A DNA stretch of 64,000 nucleotides from Thermoclostridium sp036562185. Its GTDB lineage: Bacteria; Bacillota; Clostridia; DSM-8532. Where the stretch lies: positions 1-64,000 of the forward strand of contig DATCKN010000012.1 of the NCBI GenBank assembly GCA_036562185.1, in the 5' to 3' direction. Below, one piece after another: positions 43,967 through 52,887 of this stretch (within the stretch, counting starts at the first letter, position 1; every line of letters starts with the position of its first letter). The notes under the pieces are model-generated. The model searched no databases. It was given only the letters and a program-made list of their open reading frames with translations, and was not told the DNA's origin. The position numbers and the translations under genes are program-made.

Positions 43967-46552
43967 ATGAAAAACAGTAGAGGAAAAATTTACCTTGTAT
44001 CAATTATAACGGTAACCGTTGCCATTTTGGGATATATAGCGTATATCTGCGTGCACTATTTCTTTTACATGGAGTACAAAGAATGCCTGATTGACTATGC
44101 TTACGAAGCGGGAAATGAGTTTACTCCCCTGGAAGACAAAAATCCCGTAGCTGACGGCATGGTTTTGGCTGCTGAAACCGAGTTTTTAAAACTTTATACA
44201 AACACTAAAACCACTGAGATTGCTGTATATGATAAAAGAAGCCGGGAAATTGTTTATTCAAATCCTCCTGACCGGGCGCAGGACAAAATCGCCAGTGCAA
44301 GAAACAAGACCGCGCTGAATTCCCAGCTTGCTGTGACGTATTATGACAGCACAATGACAAGGGCTACAATGTATAATTACGACTACAGTGTGGAAAGAGG
44401 ACAGTTCAGGATAGAATCTCTGGAAAACGGAATCAGATACATATATTTACTGGGCAATCTGGAAAGTCCTACCGGTATTGTCCCGCCATATATAACCGCC
44501 GGAAGGCTGGAAGAAAAGGTATTGAGCAAACTGGGCGAGACAGATGCAAGAACGGTCAGGAACAGCTACAAAAAATCCGAAACCCTTGAAGGTTTTATGG
44601 AACTGACATCGGGGACAAAAGCCAGTAAAGTAGGCTTGCAGAAACTGAATAAGCTTTTTGAAGAGGCCGGTTATACCCGTGATGATTTCTATTATGACGC
44701 AGAAATGGCATCGGCCGGTGATTTTCAGGAGCCGACCACATTTACAATTCCGCTGGAATACAGGCTGATTGGAGATAAACTTCAGGTTTCTGTTCCTGCG
44801 GGTCAGATTATAGAAACCGGTACAGGCAAAATCGAAAGGATTGATCTTTTGTGCTTCTTCGGAGCAGCCGGTATGGATGAGAAAGGATATATCCTTGTAC
44901 CGAATGGTTCGGGGTCGCTTATATATTTCAACAACGGAAAAAAGACAGATCGTTACATGCAATATGTTTACGGTGTGGATGAAACCGCCCAGTCATATAC
45001 TGTGGTTGAGAATACTGTCAATGCAATGATGCCTGTATTCGGAATAAAGAGAGAGAACAGTGCGATATTTGCAGAAATAACCGAAGGCGACACGCTGGCG
45101 GCGATAGTTGCCGATGTATCAGGCAATATAAACAGTTATAACTATGTATACCCTTCTTTCCTGCTCAGGGGTTCAGAGAAGGTGTCGGTATTCGGAGTAA
45201 CCGGCGTGTCGGCCGATTTGCCTACCCTCGAGAAGAATATATATGACATAAATTATACAGTTACATATGCTTTCCTGGAAAAAGAGAATGCCAGTTATTC
45301 GGGTATGGCAAATTATTACCGCAATGACTTGATTAAAAGAGGGGCCCTTAGTATAAAGGATGAAAAGCAGGATTCAATCCCTTTCTATCTGGACATTGTA
45401 GGTGGAGTTAAACTGCAGAAAAGCTTTCTTGGTGTACCTTACATGGGAGAATATCCAATGACCGCATTTGATGAGGCAGAAGTAATAATAGATGCTTTCC
45501 TGGAAAAGGGTATTACGAATTTAAGAGTAAATTACCTGGGATGGTTTAACGGAGGTTATTATCACGATGTGCCGGACAGAATAAAAGTTCAGAGGATATT
45601 GGGCGGAAAAAGGAAACTGGAAGAATTGAACAGGAAACTCATCGGGAACGGTGCAAGCCTTTTCGGTGATGTGGCTTTCCAGAAAGTATCATATGAGGCC
45701 GGCAATTATAACTGGAGGCTTGAGAGTTCACAGTATTATGTAGGTTATGTGGTATCCCTGGGCCGTGTTAATCCCGCTACTTTAAGGCAAACAGGAGGGC
45801 TCGGATACCATGAAACAAATTATGATGTACTTTCCCCTAAATTCCTGGTGCGTCATACAAGGAAATTTATATCCGGGATAGAAAAGGTGGATATATCGGG
45901 TATTTCCCTGCGGGATTTGGGCAGTACCGTAGCGTCGGACAAGAGAAAGAGCAACATTATTAACCGGCAGGAAGCAAAGCAGGTTATTGTGGAGCAGTTG
46001 AAAAAAATTGCGGACACAAAGGAAAACATAATGATAAATGCTGCAAATGCCTATGCCTGGGCTTTTGCCACCGACATCGAGGATGCTCCGGCAAACCACA
46101 ACATGTTCTTTATTGTGGATGAAGAAATCCCGTTCTATCAGATGGTAATACATGGTTGTATTGATTATTCCGGGGCAGCTGTAAACTTAAGCCACAGTTA
46201 TGATAAACAGGATTTAATTCTTCACCTGGTAGAGTTCGGGTTATCACCGAGGTTTACGCTGTCGTACAGGAATTCAAGCGATATTAAGTATTCCGGACTA
46301 AACAGCTTTTACTCAACGCAGTATCAAATTTGGCTTGAAGATGCGGCGGATATATATCACAAGGTAAATGAAGTTATGAAACATACAGCAAACAGTACCA
46401 TCATCGAGCATATTGTTTATGGACCGGGAGTTAAAAGAATTACTTACGATAACGGTGTGACCGTTTATGTAAATTTCAGCGGTGAGGATGCAATTGCGGA
46501 TGATGTGACTGTGCCTGCCGGGGGTTACGTCCTTAAGGGGGTCGGGGAATGA
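43967..46552 (+). CDS. Large membrane-anchored DUF5696-like protein, candidate glycosidase
   Basis: 861 residues: one N-terminal membrane anchor (IYLVSIITVTVAILGYIAYI), a long beta-rich region (about 60-480), a region with alternating strands and helices (about 500-760) and a C-terminal beta domain. I recall this layout from DUF5696 proteins near sugar transporters in Paenibacillus and Clostridia. The middle part resembles a TIM barrel followed by a beta domain. Strand-end acidic residues such as D568 (LFGDVAFQ), D650 (SLRDLGS), D703 (ATDIEDAP) and D718-E720 (VDEEIPFY) are catalytic candidates. No characterised function is known to me. AGGTGGG precedes ATG 43967. It overlaps the next permease by four bases. 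Confidence 0.75.
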   Translation: MKNSRGKIYLVSIITVTVAILGYIAYICVHYFFYMEYKECLIDYAYEAGNEFTPLEDKNPVADGMVLAAETEFLKLYTNTKTTEIAVYDKRSREIVYSNPPDRAQDKIASARNKTALNSQLAVTYYDSTMTRATMYNYDYSVERGQFRIESLENGIRYIYLLGNLESPTGIVPPYITAGRLEEKVLSKLGETDARTVRNSYKKSETLEGFMELTSGTKASKVGLQKLNKLFEEAGYTRDDFYYDAEMASAGDFQEPTTFTIPLEYRLIGDKLQVSVPAGQIIETGTGKIERIDLLCFFGAAGMDEKGYILVPNGSGSLIYFNNGKKTDRYMQYVYGVDETAQSYTVVENTVNAMMPVFGIKRENSAIFAEITEGDTLAAIVADVSGNINSYNYVYPSFLLRGSEKVSVFGVTGVSADLPTLEKNIYDINYTVTYAFLEKENASYSGMANYYRNDLIKRGALSIKDEKQDSIPFYLDIVGGVKLQKSFLGVPYMGEYPMTAFDEAEVIIDAFLEKGITNLRVNYLGWFNGGYYHDVPDRIKVQRILGGKRKLEELNRKLIGNGASLFGDVAFQKVSYEAGNYNWRLESSQYYVGYVVSLGRVNPATLRQTGGLGYHETNYDVLSPKFLVRHTRKFISGIEKVDISGISLRDLGSTVASDKRKSNIINRQEAKQVIVEQLKKIADTKENIMINAANAYAWAFATDIEDAPANHNMFFIVDEEIPFYQMVIHGCIDYSGAAVNLSHSYDKQDLILHLVEFGLSPRFTLSYRNSSDIKYSGLNSFYSTQYQIWLEDAADIYHKVNEVMKHTANSTIIEHIVYGPGVKRITYDNGVTVYVNFSGEDAIADDVTVPAGGYVLKGVGE

Positions 46553-47454
46553 AAAAAATTAAATTAACTTTAAGGCAGAAAAGAGCTGTGACGGGAATTC
46601 TGTTCATAACGCCCTGGTTGACAGGCTTTCTGGCTTATTATGTAAGAAGCCTGATCTTAAACGTACATTTTTCATTAAGCAAGATTGAGATATTGAAAAC
46701 CGGCGGTTACCGGGCAACATATACAGGGCTGGAAAATTACCGGTATGCTCTTCTTGAACATGCAACATTTAACCAGGTACTGGCAGATTCCCTCAGGGAT
46801 ATTTTAATTGATATACCGTTCATTATATTCTTCAGCCTGTTCATGGCCATTCTGCTGAATACAAAGTTTAAAGGACGAGCAATCGTGCGTATTATCTTTT
46901 TCCTGCCCATTCTGATGGGTTCGGGAGCTGTTCTGGAAAGCCTTGAACAGGCAACAAGGAATATTACCGGCGGTGCCAGTGTGACGATTGCAGAATTGGC
47001 TAAAACCAACGAGGTTAATATTGATTATTTTCTTTACTTATTCGAGGACTTGGGGTTACCTGAGGTATTGGTTGACTATATTACAGGTCTTGTAGCCAGA
47101 ATATTTGAAGTTGTCAGGGCTTCCAGCGTGCAGATTATTATATTCCTGGCTGCGCTGCAGTCAATACCCGGTTCTCTATATGAATGCGCTAAAATTGAAG
47201 GAGCTACGGCTTATGAGACTTTCTGGAAGATTACTTTCCCGATGGTATCACCGCTGATACTGACAAATGTGGTATACACCATCGTGGATTTTTTTGTTAA
47301 CAGTGAAGTTGTTGATTTGGCATATGAAGTGGCTTTTACTAATTATAATTACGGATTGAGTGCGGCGATGAGCACACTCAGTACTGCAATTGTATGCTTG
47401 ATACTGGTAATTGTCTGCACCTTAATATCAAGAAAGACTTTCTATTATAACTGA
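46549..47454 (+). CDS. Sugar ABC transporter permease, UgpA/MalF type (pair 2)
   Basis: 301 residues, six helices (ILFITPWLTGFLAYYV; IPFIIFFSLFMAILLNT; IVRIIFFLPILMGSGAV and others). The EAA loop is YECAKIEGATAYETFWKITF. It has a longer periplasmic-side loop (about 140-195) than the pair-1 protein, so it is not a recent duplicate. ATGA overlap with the DUF5696 gene suggests tight co-expression. Confidence 0.93.
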   Translation: MKKIKLTLRQKRAVTGILFITPWLTGFLAYYVRSLILNVHFSLSKIEILKTGGYRATYTGLENYRYALLEHATFNQVLADSLRDILIDIPFIIFFSLFMAILLNTKFKGRAIVRIIFFLPILMGSGAVLESLEQATRNITGGASVTIAELAKTNEVNIDYFLYLFEDLGLPEVLVDYITGLVARIFEVVRASSVQIIIFLAALQSIPGSLYECAKIEGATAYETFWKITFPMVSPLILTNVVYTIVDFFVNSEVVDLAYEVAFTNYNYGLSAAMSTLSTAIVCLILVIVCTLISRKTFYYN

Positions 47455-47489
47455 AAACCTTCCATTATAACCCGAAAGGAAGATGAAAT

Positions 47490-48479
47490 TTGAATATCAG
47501 GGATGTCAGGTTTTTTTACGGGAAAATAAATGAAACGGTGCATGATATAACTTTCAGATCAAGAACCTTAAGCCGGGTAAAATCTATTCTGCTGTCAATA
47601 TTCAGAACGGTCATAATTACAGGCATGTCGTACATAATACTGGGACCCGTAATTAATATTGTTAGCAATTCATTTTTCTCCGGTTCGGATATTTATAATC
47701 CGTCTGTGTTCATGGTTCCGTTAAATCCAACACTGGAGAATTACAGAAGGGCATTTGCCCGCCTGGATTACTGGAATACTCTGGGATATACGTTTTTTTA
47801 TATTGTTTCTATTACAATGATGCAGATTCTCATATGTTCGATGGTGGGATACGGGTTTGCAAGGTTTGATTTTCCTTTCAAAAAAATCCTGTTTGGCTGT
47901 GTAATTGTAACAATAGTACTGCCCGCTCATGTGATTATGCTTCCGTTATACCAGCATTTCAGGAATTGGGATATTTTGGGGATTATTGAGGCTGTTACGG
48001 GAGATATGGGCAATCTGCTTTCCGGTGAAACTCCGATGTATCTTATGACGCTGTTTGGTACAGGCCTCAGGTCCGGATTGTTTATTTATATCTTCCGCCA
48101 GTTTTTCAGAGGGTTACCGAAGGAAATTGAAGAAGCGGCACTTATCGACGGTGCCGGGCCATGGTATACCTATTTCGGAATCATGCTGGTAAATGCAATG
48201 CCTGCAGTTATAACGGTAGCGGTATTTTCACTTGTCTGGCAGTATAATGATATGTTCTATGCAAGGCTGTTTTCAATGCCGGCAAGTCATATCCTTACCT
48301 TCAGGCTGTCCACTCTTCAGGCAACCGTTGAATTTGCGGACCAGGTTAAAGATCCCCTGATATCCCAGCTTGCAGTGTATGCCGGAATAACGCTTGTTCT
48401 GCTGCCAATCCTTGTTATCTATTTTATGCTGCAGAAATATTTCGTAGAGGGAATAGAAAGGAGCGGAATTGTAGGATGA
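47490..48479 (+). CDS. Sugar ABC transporter permease, UgpE/MalG type (pair 2)
   Basis: 329 residues, six helices, EAA loop IEEAALIDGAGPWYTYFGIM, ending FMLQKYFVEGIERSGIVG as usual for this family. The start TTG 47490 has AAAGGAAG upstream, and that site can pair with CTTCC at 47458-47462 in a small hairpin. A perfect inverted repeat begins at the base after the stop codon. Confidence 0.92.
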   Translation: MNIRDVRFFYGKINETVHDITFRSRTLSRVKSILLSIFRTVIITGMSYIILGPVINIVSNSFFSGSDIYNPSVFMVPLNPTLENYRRAFARLDYWNTLGYTFFYIVSITMMQILICSMVGYGFARFDFPFKKILFGCVIVTIVLPAHVIMLPLYQHFRNWDILGIIEAVTGDMGNLLSGETPMYLMTLFGTGLRSGLFIYIFRQFFRGLPKEIEEAALIDGAGPWYTYFGIMLVNAMPAVITVAVFSLVWQYNDMFYARLFSMPASHILTFRLSTLQATVEFADQVKDPLISQLAVYAGITLVLLPILVIYFMLQKYFVEGIERSGIVG

Positions 48480-48498
48480 CACAGACTCTGAGTCTGTG
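48480..48498 (+). promoter_or_regulatory. Perfect 9-bp inverted repeat between permease and binding-protein genes
   Basis: CACAGACTC-T-GAGTCTGTG starts right after the permease stop codon. There is no T tract, so it is more likely an mRNA processing or stability element than a terminator. Confidence 0.55.
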
Positions 48499-48527
48499 AA
48501 AATAATAACAAGTTAGGAGGGATTTCT

Positions 48528-50021
48528 GTGAAAAAAATCTGCAAAAATTTTATCGCGGCTTTGTTAACTCTTGCCATGCTTCTGGCTTTTACAGCATGTG
48601 GCAAGCAGGAAGCAAAGGATACTACAACACAGGACACGAAAAAAGACACTGCCACGGTGAATACCGCAACCCCAACGCAACCGCCTGAAACAGATACCGA
48701 TGTAAAACCGACCGAAAAACCGGCAGAAGAGGAAAATGACCCGTATCCGGCATTTGATTTCGGAGGGAGGACAATAAAAGTCGGCATCTGGTGGGATTAT
48801 TACTATACCAGTAAACATACCAGCATAAGCGATGACCCGGGAATGACCAATGCTGAGACCGCGCAGATGAGGCTGGACAACGTCAGAAGGATTGAGAAGA
48901 AGTATAACTGTAAAATTGAATACGTCAACCTTGGCTGGAACGGCGTTATCGAAAGCATAAACACATCCATTGCGGCAGGTTCTCCTGAATGCGACATCTA
49001 TCTTACAGACATTCAGTTTGGTATCCCGGCCGTTGCGAACGGTCTGGCTCAGAAGCTGGATGATATCGTCCCCGGGTACAGCGATTTGTTTGGTGCCCAG
49101 ATTATACTGAAACCACTGGTGACCGAGGAATTGGGTGGCACATACCTGTTTGCCGAACAGGGTCTTCCTATGAGCGGCATATACATGGGTTATAACTGGA
49201 CCATGATGGAAGAATTGGGACTTGAAGATCCTCAGGAACTTTACACGAAGGGGCAGTGGACATGGGAGAAATTCAGAGAGTATGCAATTGCAGGAACAAG
49301 AGATACAAATAATGACGGGACGATAGATGTTTACGGTTTCGGCGGAATATTCACAGATCTTGTCAACGGGCTTATTATGAACAATAATGGTTCGATAGCG
49401 GCAGGGAAACAGGAAGGTTTAAGCTCAAAGGCAACTGTGGAAGTACTGGACTTAATAAACCAGATATATAACATAGATAAATCTGCAAGGCCCTGGAATG
49501 GTGATGACTGGAATGACAACCTGCTGGCATGGTCTGATGGTAAGGTTATGATGTGGGCTGCGCAGGCATGGGCTTTGAAACAGGAAGCAGACGCGGCATT
49601 GTCGGCAGGTTCCGAACTGCCGTTTGAATACCGTATTGTACCGTATCCATTTGGACCAAGCAGCGATAAGAAAGTATACAGCCCGGTATCGGGTAACTGG
49701 TACATGATCCCGGTTGGAGTAAAAGAACCTTCAAAAGTATTCCAGATATTCGAAGAATTCATGAACTGGCATAAGGGGGATACCTCTTTAAGGGATGATC
49801 CTTCATGGTTTGAAAGCTGCTTCCAAAGGATTGAAGATGTAGAAATGGCCTATGAGTGCGGAAGGAATCTTAAAATGGACATATGGACCAGCCTGCCCGG
49901 ATTTGATTTTGGCGCAACCATTTGGTGGCCGATTGTAGTAAATAAGGACACCACTGTATCCCAGGCAGTTGAAGCTGCAAAGCCTGTACTGCAGGATGCT
50001 CTTGACGCTTTCTGGGAGTAA
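48528..50021 (+). CDS. Extracellular sugar-binding lipoprotein (pair 2)
   Basis: 497 residues, signal peptide with lipobox FTAC (C24), a Thr/Pro-rich linker (about 27-68, NTATPTQPPETDTD), then a family 1 solute-binding fold: GRTIKVGIWWDYYY, IESINTSIAAGSPECDIYLT and the Trp-rich RPWNGDDWNDNLLAWSDGK that suits a sugar site. AGGAGGG precedes GTG 48528. It should serve the pair-2 permeases. The gene is framed by stable hairpins (48480-48498 and 50036-50078), as is common for highly expressed binding proteins. Confidence 0.92.
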   Translation: MKKICKNFIAALLTLAMLLAFTACGKQEAKDTTTQDTKKDTATVNTATPTQPPETDTDVKPTEKPAEEENDPYPAFDFGGRTIKVGIWWDYYYTSKHTSISDDPGMTNAETAQMRLDNVRRIEKKYNCKIEYVNLGWNGVIESINTSIAAGSPECDIYLTDIQFGIPAVANGLAQKLDDIVPGYSDLFGAQIILKPLVTEELGGTYLFAEQGLPMSGIYMGYNWTMMEELGLEDPQELYTKGQWTWEKFREYAIAGTRDTNNDGTIDVYGFGGIFTDLVNGLIMNNNGSIAAGKQEGLSSKATVEVLDLINQIYNIDKSARPWNGDDWNDNLLAWSDGKVMMWAAQAWALKQEADAALSAGSELPFEYRIVPYPFGPSSDKKVYSPVSGNWYMIPVGVKEPSKVFQIFEEFMNWHKGDTSLRDDPSWFESCFQRIEDVEMAYECGRNLKMDIWTSLPGFDFGATIWWPIVVNKDTTVSQAVEAAKPVLQDALDAFWE

Positions 50022-50035
50022 TGAAATTAAATAAA

Positions 50036-50078
50036 ACCCGACAGGTTGCAATTCCATGACTTTGCAGCCTGTTCGGGT
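50036..50078 (+). promoter_or_regulatory. Long stem-loop after the binding-protein gene
   Basis: ACCCGACAGGTTGCAA (50036-50051) pairs with TTGCAGCCTGTTCGGGT (50062-50078) over about 16 pairs, with one bulge and one G-T pair and a 10-base loop. There is no T tract. It probably protects the upstream binding-protein mRNA from 3' decay while allowing read-through to the mannanase. Confidence 0.6.
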
Positions 50079-50130
50079 AAACATGGTCCTGCTGGGCCGG
50101 CCGGCTTTACTAGTGGAGGGAATTTCTATT

Positions 50131-51660
50131 ATGAAGTCTTTTACTCGGATTTTATCCGTGATAATGGTATTTGGTTTATTGGCTGGCTGCAGTACAATGG
50201 ATGAAACCATGAGTGAGTATGGTGACAATAGGGAAGAAGTGGCAAAGGCAGCGGATTTAACCTGGTTAAAGCTTTTTATTGAAGCCGAGGATGCAGCCTT
50301 AACAACCGGTAATGTGAGAGTGGAGAGTACACATCCGGGTTTTACGGGAAAAGGGTATTTAACCGGATTTGAGGATGACGGAGATACAGTCACATTTACC
50401 GTGCCGGTTCCGGAAGACGGTTTTTATGACCTGAATTTTATCAGTTCAGGATATGGCGGATATAAGGAGAACTATGTATATGTTGATGGGGAGCAGGTCG
50501 GAATTGCAAAGGTGTATGGGGATGATTTCCAGGACTCGGTATTAAAAAGAGTATATTTGTCAAAAGGAGAACATGAAATTAAAATGACTAAATTCTGGGG
50601 ATGGATACGTTTGGATGCGTTGGAAATAACGGGATCTGCGCCGGTTAATGAGGATGTCTACAAGGTATCCTCCGAACTTGCAGATCCAAAAGCGACAGAA
50701 AGCACCAGAAAACTGATGCGGTATCTTGCAGATATGTATGGCAGCTACATAATATCAGGGCAATACTGCGACAGAGGATTTAATGGCCCTGAATTCAGGG
50801 CTATCAGGGAAGCTACGGGCAAATACCCGGCCATGCTTGGCCTGGATTTTATCGAATATACTCCGTCAAGGGCAGCCCATGGCTCTGTGGGAAAAAGCGT
50901 GGATTATGCCATTGAGTTTGCAAATGAAGGGGGCATTGTGACCTTTTGCTGGCACTGGAACGCACCCGAACCATACCTGTATAATTCTTCGGATAAACCA
51001 TGGTGGAAGGGGTTTTATACCGAAGCCACGAGCATTGACTTAAAGGCTATAATGGATGGGCATGACCCGGAGGGGTATGAACTGCTGATACGGGATATTG
51101 ATGTTATTGCGGGGCTGCTAAAAAAATTGCAGGATGCTGATGTGCCTGTTTTATGGAGGCCTTTGCATGAAGCAAGCGGAGGATGGTTCTGGTGGGGGGC
51201 GTCAGGTTCCGAACCGTATATTAAGTTATACAGACTGCTATTTGACCGATTAACCAATACCCATGGAATTCATAATCTGATCTGGGTATGGAACGGGCAG
51301 GATCCAAATTGGTACCCGGGGGATGAATATGTTGACGTTATAGGTATTGATATCTATCCGGGTGAAAGGGTATACAGCTCCCAATCAGCCAAATTTAATG
51401 AGATTTTGGAATGGACCGGAAAACATAAGATTATTGCCATGACCGAAAACGGATGTTTGTTTGACCCTGATCTGGTTTTCAGGGACAATGCCGTCTGGTC
51501 ATACTTTGGAACATGGAACGGGGATTTTGTTATTCTGAATAAAACCTATACCCTGTCAGAGAAATATAACGAAAAACATATGTTTTATAAGGTGTATAAC
51601 CATGAAAAAGTAATTACACTGGACGAATTACCTGATTTAAAGGCATATAGCAGCGAATAG
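50131..51660 (+). CDS. CBM35-GH26 endo-beta-mannanase lipoprotein
   Basis: 509 residues. Signal peptide with lipobox LLAGC (C20), a CBM35-like module (about 45-168: FIEAEDAALTTGNVRVES, GDTVTFTVPVPEDGFYDLNF) and a GH26 catalytic domain. The acid/base is E347 in RPLHEASGGWFWW and the nucleophile E439 in AMTENG; ISGQY and FCWHWNAPEPYLY are also GH26 hallmarks. It would cleave beta-1,4-mannan or glucomannan at the cell surface, the product then entering the adjacent importers. I chose ATG 50131 (GTGGAGGG upstream) because it begins the signal peptide. It is followed by a decayed mannoside phosphorylase. Confidence 0.92.
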   Translation: MKSFTRILSVIMVFGLLAGCSTMDETMSEYGDNREEVAKAADLTWLKLFIEAEDAALTTGNVRVESTHPGFTGKGYLTGFEDDGDTVTFTVPVPEDGFYDLNFISSGYGGYKENYVYVDGEQVGIAKVYGDDFQDSVLKRVYLSKGEHEIKMTKFWGWIRLDALEITGSAPVNEDVYKVSSELADPKATESTRKLMRYLADMYGSYIISGQYCDRGFNGPEFRAIREATGKYPAMLGLDFIEYTPSRAAHGSVGKSVDYAIEFANEGGIVTFCWHWNAPEPYLYNSSDKPWWKGFYTEATSIDLKAIMDGHDPEGYELLIRDIDVIAGLLKKLQDADVPVLWRPLHEASGGWFWWGASGSEPYIKLYRLLFDRLTNTHGIHNLIWVWNGQDPNWYPGDEYVDVIGIDIYPGERVYSSQSAKFNEILEWTGKHKIIAMTENGCLFDPDLVFRDNAVWSYFGTWNGDFVILNKTYTLSEKYNEKHMFYKVYNHEKVITLDELPDLKAYSSE

Positions 51661-51673
51661 AGGAGGATATATA

Positions 51674-51960
51674 ATGAACAAGGAATATATGGAGATAATT
51701 TGCCGAATATTTCCTGGCAGGATAAGCCAAAAGGGGTTGAAGGACCGGTATGGAGATACTCTGAAAATCCGATCACAGTCAGAAATTCCATGCCCGGCGT
51801 GGCCAGAATTTTTAACAGTGCAGTAGCTCCGTATAACTGAGAATTTGTGGGTGTTTTCAGAGCCGAGCAGACCAACGGGATACCCCATTTATACCTGGGG
51901 TTCAGCAGGGATGGAATAGTGTATGGGAATTTGAAAAGGATAAAATTGAATTTTTTTTGC
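51674..51960 (+). pseudogene. Decayed GH130 mannoside phosphorylase fragment
   Basis: AGGAGG (51661-51666) and ATG 51674 begin MNKEY. After an apparent two-base insertion the frame continues from 51691 as GDNLPNISWQDKPKGVEGP, then VWRYSENPITVRN and RIFNSAVAPYN, typical of the start of GH130 mannosyl-glucose/mannooligosaccharide phosphorylases. A TGA at 51838-51840 replaces the expected Gly codon before EFVGVFRAE. A further two-base shift near 51921 is needed to continue as WEFEKDKIEF. Homology then stops after about 95 of some 330 codons. Three lesions plus truncation show a dead remnant. Intact copies in relatives would phosphorolyse imported mannosides. Confidence 0.8.
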
Positions 51961-52007
51961 CTTCTTGAGCAAAATTAACACAATTGCATGCAAAAAATTC
52001 ATTTTTA

Positions 52008-52016
52008 TGGTATAAT
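52008..52016 (+). promoter_or_regulatory. Extended -10 promoter of the HD-domain gene
   Basis: TGG-TATAAT (52008-52016) is an extended -10 element 88 bases before the HD gene. TTGCAT at 51984-51989 is too far (21-base spacer) to be a standard -35. Confidence 0.45.
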
Positions 52017-52103
52017 AAGTGGAACAAACGGATTTGATGGCGTACTTCACAATTTTACCAGTTAATAAGAATGATAAAAGAACGAAAGAAGGTTTGAAAT
52101 CCT

Positions 52104-52673
52104 GTGAAACCCGACAGAAATACGGCTTTTGAACTTCTTAACAAATACAATAAAACCGACAGCTTAATTAAGCATGCCCTGGCAGTGGAAGCGGTTATGC
52201 GCCATTTTGCTGAAATTCTTGGTGAGGATCCCGAAAAATGGGGAATTATTGGCCTGGTTCATGATATTGATTATGAAATGTATCCCGACCTGCACTGCAA
52301 AAAGGCCAGGGAAATTTTAGAGGAAAATGGCTGGCCTGAAGAATATATACATGCAGTAGTAAGCCATGGCTGGGGTATATGTTCAGATGTTGAACCCGTT
52401 GAGAAAATGGAAAAGGTTTTATATACAATTGACGAGCTTACAGGATTGATTTCAGCTACTGCTTTAATGAGGCCAAGTAAAAGTATTCTTGACACCGAAG
52501 TTAAATCTGTTAAAAAGAAGTGGAAGCAAAAAAGCTTTGCGCAAGGTGTGAACAGGGAAATAATCGAACAGGGAGCAAACATGCTGGGCATGGATCTGGA
52601 TTATATTATTGATGAAACAATAAAGGGCATGCGCAAGGTTGCCGATGATATCGGGCTTAAGGGGAATTTATAA
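52104..52673 (+). CDS. HD-domain hydrolase-like protein
   Basis: 189-residue cytoplasmic protein. HD-superfamily metal ligands: KHALAVEAVMRHFAE (first His), GLVHDIDYEMYP (HD pair) and HAVVSHGWG. Similar proteins are annotated as predicted hydrolases; substrate unknown. The start is GTG 52104, with AAAGAAGG upstream. It appears to be a single-gene unit between the mannan locus and the activase genes. Confidence 0.85.
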   Translation: MKPDRNTAFELLNKYNKTDSLIKHALAVEAVMRHFAEILGEDPEKWGIIGLVHDIDYEMYPDLHCKKAREILEENGWPEEYIHAVVSHGWGICSDVEPVEKMEKVLYTIDELTGLISATALMRPSKSILDTEVKSVKKKWKQKSFAQGVNREIIEQGANMLGMDLDYIIDETIKGMRKVADDIGLKGNL

Positions 52674-52887
52674 CATTTCCGGCTGTTAGTATTTAAAGAT
52701 AATTCTTGAAAATATACTGATAATTGAATACCCTGATTGGACAGATCATCTTGATTGAGCACGCAAACAATTTTACAACTTGGGCAGGACCAGTCGAGAT
52801 GATTTATTATTTATTTTTTGGTAAAATGAAAGGTATGCAGCCTACCGGCGACAATTCATGAAACCATAAATCGGTAAAAATTCATTT

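Noticed and set aside
50097..50114. GGCCGGCC and ACTAGT sites near the mannanase, looking like cloning sites
   Set aside because: Both lie in a natural intergenic stretch with a native ribosome binding site and no vector sequence; chance is enough.
33864..51660. Cellulosomal components
   Set aside because: None of the glycosidases carries a dockerin-like duplicated calcium-binding repeat and no cohesin was seen; two are lipoproteins instead.
51838..51840. TGA in the GH130 fragment as a selenocysteine codon
   Set aside because: The expected residue is Gly, two frameshifts are also needed, and homology ends after about 95 codons; decay explains all of it.
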